14,246 bases of DNA from Halobacteria archaeon. GTDB taxonomy: Archaea; Halobacteriota; Syntropharchaeia; Alkanophagales; Methanospirareceae. Under the pieces are notes generated by a model that searched no databases, was not told where the DNA came from, and saw only the letters and a program-made list of their open reading frames with translations. The stretch covers positions 1 through 14,246 of the forward strand of contig JAOZPO010000015.1 of the NCBI GenBank assembly GCA_029932715.1, written 5' to 3'. The position numbers and the translations under genes were made by a program. Shown in pieces: positions 11,790-14,246 of this stretch. Each line of letters begins with the position of its first letter. Position 1 is the stretch's first letter.

Positions 11790-12839
11790 TTATATATAGC
11801 CCCGCTCCATCAGTACCTCGGCATTCAATATAGAAGCTCCGGCAGCGCCTCTTACTGTGTTGTGCCCCTGCACGATGTACTTCATTTCGTTCTCTATTTG
11901 CCCTCTTCTTACTCGCCCTACCGATACACTCATGCCCCCACCTGCATCCCTGTCTAACTTCGGTTGCGGTCTATCTGGCTCTTCACGCACTATTATCGGC
12001 TTTTCGGGAGAGGAAGGGGTACGTATGTTCGTGGTAAAGGACTTGAAAGCATCTTTTAGCTCTTCTTCGCTCACGTTTCCCTTGAACTTTACCCATAACG
12101 CTTCTGTATGTCCATCCGTGATAGGAACTCGATGGCAGGAGGCGCATACAGTAAAATCTGCATTCCGTATCTCAAAACCGTCAAAAGTACCGAGAATCTT
12201 AAGTGGTTCACTCTCCATCTTATCCTCCTCACTACCGATATACGGTATCACATTATCCAGAATTGCCATAGAAGATACGCCAGCGTAGCCGGCTCCCGAT
12301 ACCGCCTGCATCGTTGCGACCCGCACCGCTTCTATCCCAAAAGACATCAAAGGCTTCAGACTCAGGGTCATCACAATCGTTGAACAATTAGGATTTGTTA
12401 CTATAAAACCGTCCCAGCCGCGATTCGATCTCTGCACATCAATCAATCCAAAATGGTCAGTGTTTATCTCAGGAATGAGCAGCGGTACATCCTTCTCCAT
12501 TCTATGTACCGATACGTTACTTGCAACTGCATAACCAGCCTGTGCACATCTCTTCTCCACTTCCTTTGCTATTGCGCCGGGCAACGCGGAAAACATAATG
12601 GCAATATCATCCTTTGACGTACCTATATCGTTCATAGATTTTACTACCATTTCCGCTGCTTCCTCTGGCATCTCCGAAGGTAGGAACCACTTCGATGCCT
12701 CGCGGTAGTTCTTGCCCACACTCCTCTCAGAAGCGAATAACGCTCCGAGTTCAAACCACGGATGCCCTGCTAAAAGCTGCACGAACCGCTGCCCTACACT
12801 TCCCGTTGCACCTAATACACCTACTTTTAGTTTCCTCAT
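11790..12839 (-). CDS. asd: aspartate-semialdehyde dehydrogenase
   Basis: The 349-residue enzyme is complete and of normal length for the archaeal/fungal-type ASADH. The NADP-binding loop GATGSVGQ is at 10-17. The catalytic Cys is C152 in TNPNCSTIV, and the substrate Arg and general-base His are R237 and H244 in CHRVPITDGHTE. It reduces beta-aspartyl phosphate to aspartate semialdehyde, the branch point to lysine, threonine and methionine. The ATG at 12839 is followed by the usual MRKLKVGVLGATG. GGAGGCAGCG (12850-12841) provides a ribosome binding site at close spacing. It is divergent from the L40e gene. Its 3' end abuts palindromic element copy 2. Confidence 0.95.
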   Translation of the reverse strand: MRKLKVGVLGATGSVGQRFVQLLAGHPWFELGALFASERSVGKNYREASKWFLPSEMPEEAAEMVVKSMNDIGTSKDDIAIMFSALPGAIAKEVEKRCAQAGYAVASNVSVHRMEKDVPLLIPEINTDHFGLIDVQRSNRGWDGFIVTNPNCSTIVMTLSLKPLMSFGIEAVRVATMQAVSGAGYAGVSSMAILDNVIPYIGSEEDKMESEPLKILGTFDGFEIRNADFTVCASCHRVPITDGHTEALWVKFKGNVSEEELKDAFKSFTTNIRTPSSPEKPIIVREEPDRPQPKLDRDAGGGMSVSVGRVRRGQIENEMKYIVQGHNTVRGAAGASILNAEVLMERGYI

Positions 12840-12910
12840 ACGCTGCCTCCATCTGGCAAAAGTTTCTATTTTTAGAAGACTGGTATGCTAAAAAAGGTTT
12901 TTATGCTGCT

Positions 12911-12920
12911 GCTATATAAA
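12911..12920 (+). promoter_or_regulatory. TATA box of the L40e-cooC transcript
   Basis: GCTATATAAA is a near-consensus archaeal TATA box. It lies 27 bases before the ATG of the L40e gene, predicting a start site at or a few bases before the initiator codon. The GAGGAG at 12932-12937 would then be outside the transcript, unless initiation occurs further upstream. Confidence 0.65.
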
Positions 12921-12947
12921 GTAAATAGGTAGAGGAGAAAAGCAGCA

Positions 12948-13091
12948 ATGGCAAGATTTCCAGAAGCGGAGGAGAGGCTCTTCCGCGTGAAGATATGTAT
13001 GAATTGCAATGCGAGAAATGCGCTTAGAGCGACACGGTGCAGGAAATGCGGGTCATCGGATTTGAGGATGAAATCCCGGCATAAAGCGTAA
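12948..13091 (+). CDS. rpl40e: large ribosomal subunit protein eL40
   Basis: The 47-residue ribosomal protein is typical of archaeal L40e ([20 protein letters not shown]). Its zinc ribbon has C17-x2-C20 and C31-x2-C34, and the tail MKSRHKA is basic. It binds rRNA in the large subunit near the GTPase-associated region; in eukaryotes the same protein is made as a ubiquitin fusion. It is short enough to be missed by size-limited gene finders. A strong TATA box precedes it, and cooC begins 10 bp after the stop, so the two are likely cotranscribed. Confidence 0.93.
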   Translation: MARFPEAEERLFRVKICMNCNARNALRATRCRKCGSSDLRMKSRHKA

Positions 13092-13101
13092 TTAATAATA
13101 G

Positions 13102-13860
13102 ATGAGAAAGAGCAAAGTAATAGCAGTAGCGGGAAAAGGTGGTACGGGTAAAACAGCTATTGCCGCTCTGTTAATACATGAGATAATCAGGCAGGAGGAA
13201 GATGTATGTATTTTAGCCGTGGATGCAGACGCGGATTCTAACCTGCCAGAGGTATTGGGGATTTCCTATGATAAAACCGTAGGGGACATAAGAGAGACCC
13301 TGCTTGAAGACAAGCAACGTGACGTGACTTTAGACATAAGAGCGCAATTTGAGGGTAGGATAGCAGAGATAATAGAAGAGGAGGACTTTTATGACCTTCT
13401 GGTCATGGGTCGTCCCGAGGGTCCGGGTTGCTACTGCCCGGTGAATCACATAATGAGAATGATTCTGGACACGTTGACAGAGAACTACGACTACACAATA
13501 ATAGATTGCGAAGCAGGTTTGGAGCATCTAAGCAGACGAACGACAAAGGATGTGGATGTTATGCTTGTGGTGTTAGACACAACGCAGAAGAGCATAAGAA
13601 CAGCATTGCGGCTGCAACAGATAGCAGAAGAGATAGACGTTGACGTGAAGAGAATGATGTTTATAGCGAATAAAATACCGGAGGGTGACGAGACAAGTGT
13701 GATAGCAGAAGCAAAGAGACAGGGCATAGGAATAGAAGCGATAATACCCTTTGACCCTTTGATACCGGATTATGACCTTAAAGGCAATCCGATTAGTGAT
13801 TTACCACATGACTCACCTTCTGTTGTAGGTGTGAAGGCAGTAGTGGCGCGTATAGTTTAA
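13102..13860 (+). CDS. cooC: CooC-type ATPase for CO dehydrogenase / acetyl-CoA synthase maturation
   Basis: This is a 252-residue MinD/SIMIBI-class P-loop ATPase. The deviant Walker A GKGGTGKT is at 11-18, the switch region VDADADSNL follows, then EGPGCYCPVNH with C110-x-C112, and YTIIDCEAGLEHLSRRT as Walker B. The CxC pair is diagnostic of CooC/AcsF. There it forms the dimer-interface metal site that carries Ni(II) or Zn(II) for insertion of nickel into CODH or acetyl-CoA synthase. This implies a carbonyl branch of the Wood-Ljungdahl pathway in the host, though no CODH gene is in the window. It sits directly after the eL40 gene. The TAA stop overlaps that of pyrI on the other strand. Confidence 0.9.
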   Translation: MRKSKVIAVAGKGGTGKTAIAALLIHEIIRQEEDVCILAVDADADSNLPEVLGISYDKTVGDIRETLLEDKQRDVTLDIRAQFEGRIAEIIEEEDFYDLLVMGRPEGPGCYCPVNHIMRMILDTLTENYDYTIIDCEAGLEHLSRRTTKDVDVMLVVLDTTQKSIRTALRLQQIAEEIDVDVKRMMFIANKIPEGDETSVIAEAKRQGIGIEAIIPFDPLIPDYDLKGNPISDLPHDSPSVVGVKAVVARIV

Positions 13861-14246
13861 ATATGTCCTGATACGTCCTCTATAACCATCTCACAATAAA
13901 AGCACCGGAACCGGGGCGGGTTCTCACTCACAGTCACGAATTTAGATATAACCGGCTCTCTTTTCGCATTGGATATGCAATTAGGGTTTGCACATTTTAT
14001 TATACCCTCTATTGTCCCGGGCAGATAGACCTTATGCTTTGCTATTACTTCGGAATCTCGTATTATATTTATTGTTGCATTTGGTGCGATCAAAGCGATC
14101 TTATCCACCTCTCCTGACTTTAGCTCTAAATCTTCCACCTTCACTATGTCCTTTCTGCCCATCATCTTGCTCTGCACATTCATTACCACGCTTAATATCG
14201 CGTCCGTCTTTGTGGTTATCCCCAGTATCCTCAGCACGTTCAGTGA
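13857..14246 (-). CDS. pyrI: aspartate carbamoyltransferase regulatory chain (5' end beyond window)
   Basis: The last 129 residues of PyrI are visible; the frame stays open through the window edge (SLNVLRILGI is the normal interior sequence), so about 20-25 residues are missing. The allosteric domain carries IALIAPNATINIIRD, the family signature. The C-terminal zinc domain has C-x4-C (CANPNC) and C-x2-C (CFYC), which hold the structural Zn and bind the catalytic chain PyrB. PyrI conveys nucleotide control to aspartate carbamoyltransferase in pyrimidine synthesis. pyrB, normally adjacent, should lie just outside the window. It converges on cooC with overlapping stop codons (shared TTAA, 13857-13860). 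Confidence 0.95.
   Translation of the reverse strand, partial: SLNVLRILGITTKTDAILSVVMNVQSKMMGRKDIVKVEDLELKSGEVDKIALIAPNATINIIRDSEVIAKHKVYLPGTIEGIIKCANPNCISNAKREPVISKFVTVSENPPRFRCFYCEMVIEDVSGHI

Noticed and set aside
11857..12288. Plus-strand 143-residue frame
   Set aside because: Lies antisense inside the clearly functional asd gene and has no recognisable motif.

Overview
The window looks like chromosomal DNA from a strictly anaerobic euryarchaeon. It carries ribosomal protein L40e, an aspartate carbamoyltransferase regulatory chain, a pyruvoyl-dependent arginine decarboxylase, an A-type ATP synthase K subunit and a CooC-type nickel insertase. TATA-like boxes lie just upstream of several start codons, and Shine-Dalgarno sites are few. 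CooC implies a carbon monoxide dehydrogenase / acetyl-CoA synthase pathway. A methanogen-related lineage, for example ANME-1 or Syntrophoarchaeum-like, fits but is inference.

Layout. 1-107 is the 3' end of argC. 187-2185 is a decayed SNF2 helicase with two frameshifts and two internal deletions. 2268-3249 holds a HIT-family hydrolase and pdaD. 3258-3476 is a palindromic MITE-like element, followed at 3511-3639 by a 42-residue ORF that is almost nothing but a PGF-CTERM-like sorting signal. 3658-4737 (minus) is a HAD phosphatase, divergent from a DtxR/MntR-type metalloregulator (4834-5319). The regulator is followed by a coiled-coil DUF2325 protein (5469-6707). Palindromes and TTAGGGCA repeats crowd the promoters of this trio and suggest a small metal-responsive regulon. 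6805-8978 holds a stand-alone ATP synthase K subunit, two small two-helix membrane proteins and a HEAT-repeat protein. 9027-11500 holds an HD-domain protein, a divergent pair of helix-hairpin-helix proteins and an unknown 120-residue protein. A second copy of the palindromic element (11541-11784) ends 5 bp from the stop codon of asd (11790-12839, minus). Ribosomal protein L40e and cooC follow in tandem. The pyrI gene, cut by the window edge, converges on cooC so tightly that the stop codons overlap.

How the parts relate. Most genes are housekeeping: arginine, aspartate-family amino acid, polyamine and pyrimidine metabolism, translation, ATP synthesis and CODH maturation. The parts that standard annotation would not explain are the two-copy palindromic element, the free-standing sorting-signal ORF, the regulator/DUF2325/HAD promoter cluster, and the pair of HhH proteins, one of which appears to lack the usual glycosylase catalytic residues. 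I saw no tRNA, rRNA, CRISPR array or intact transposase.
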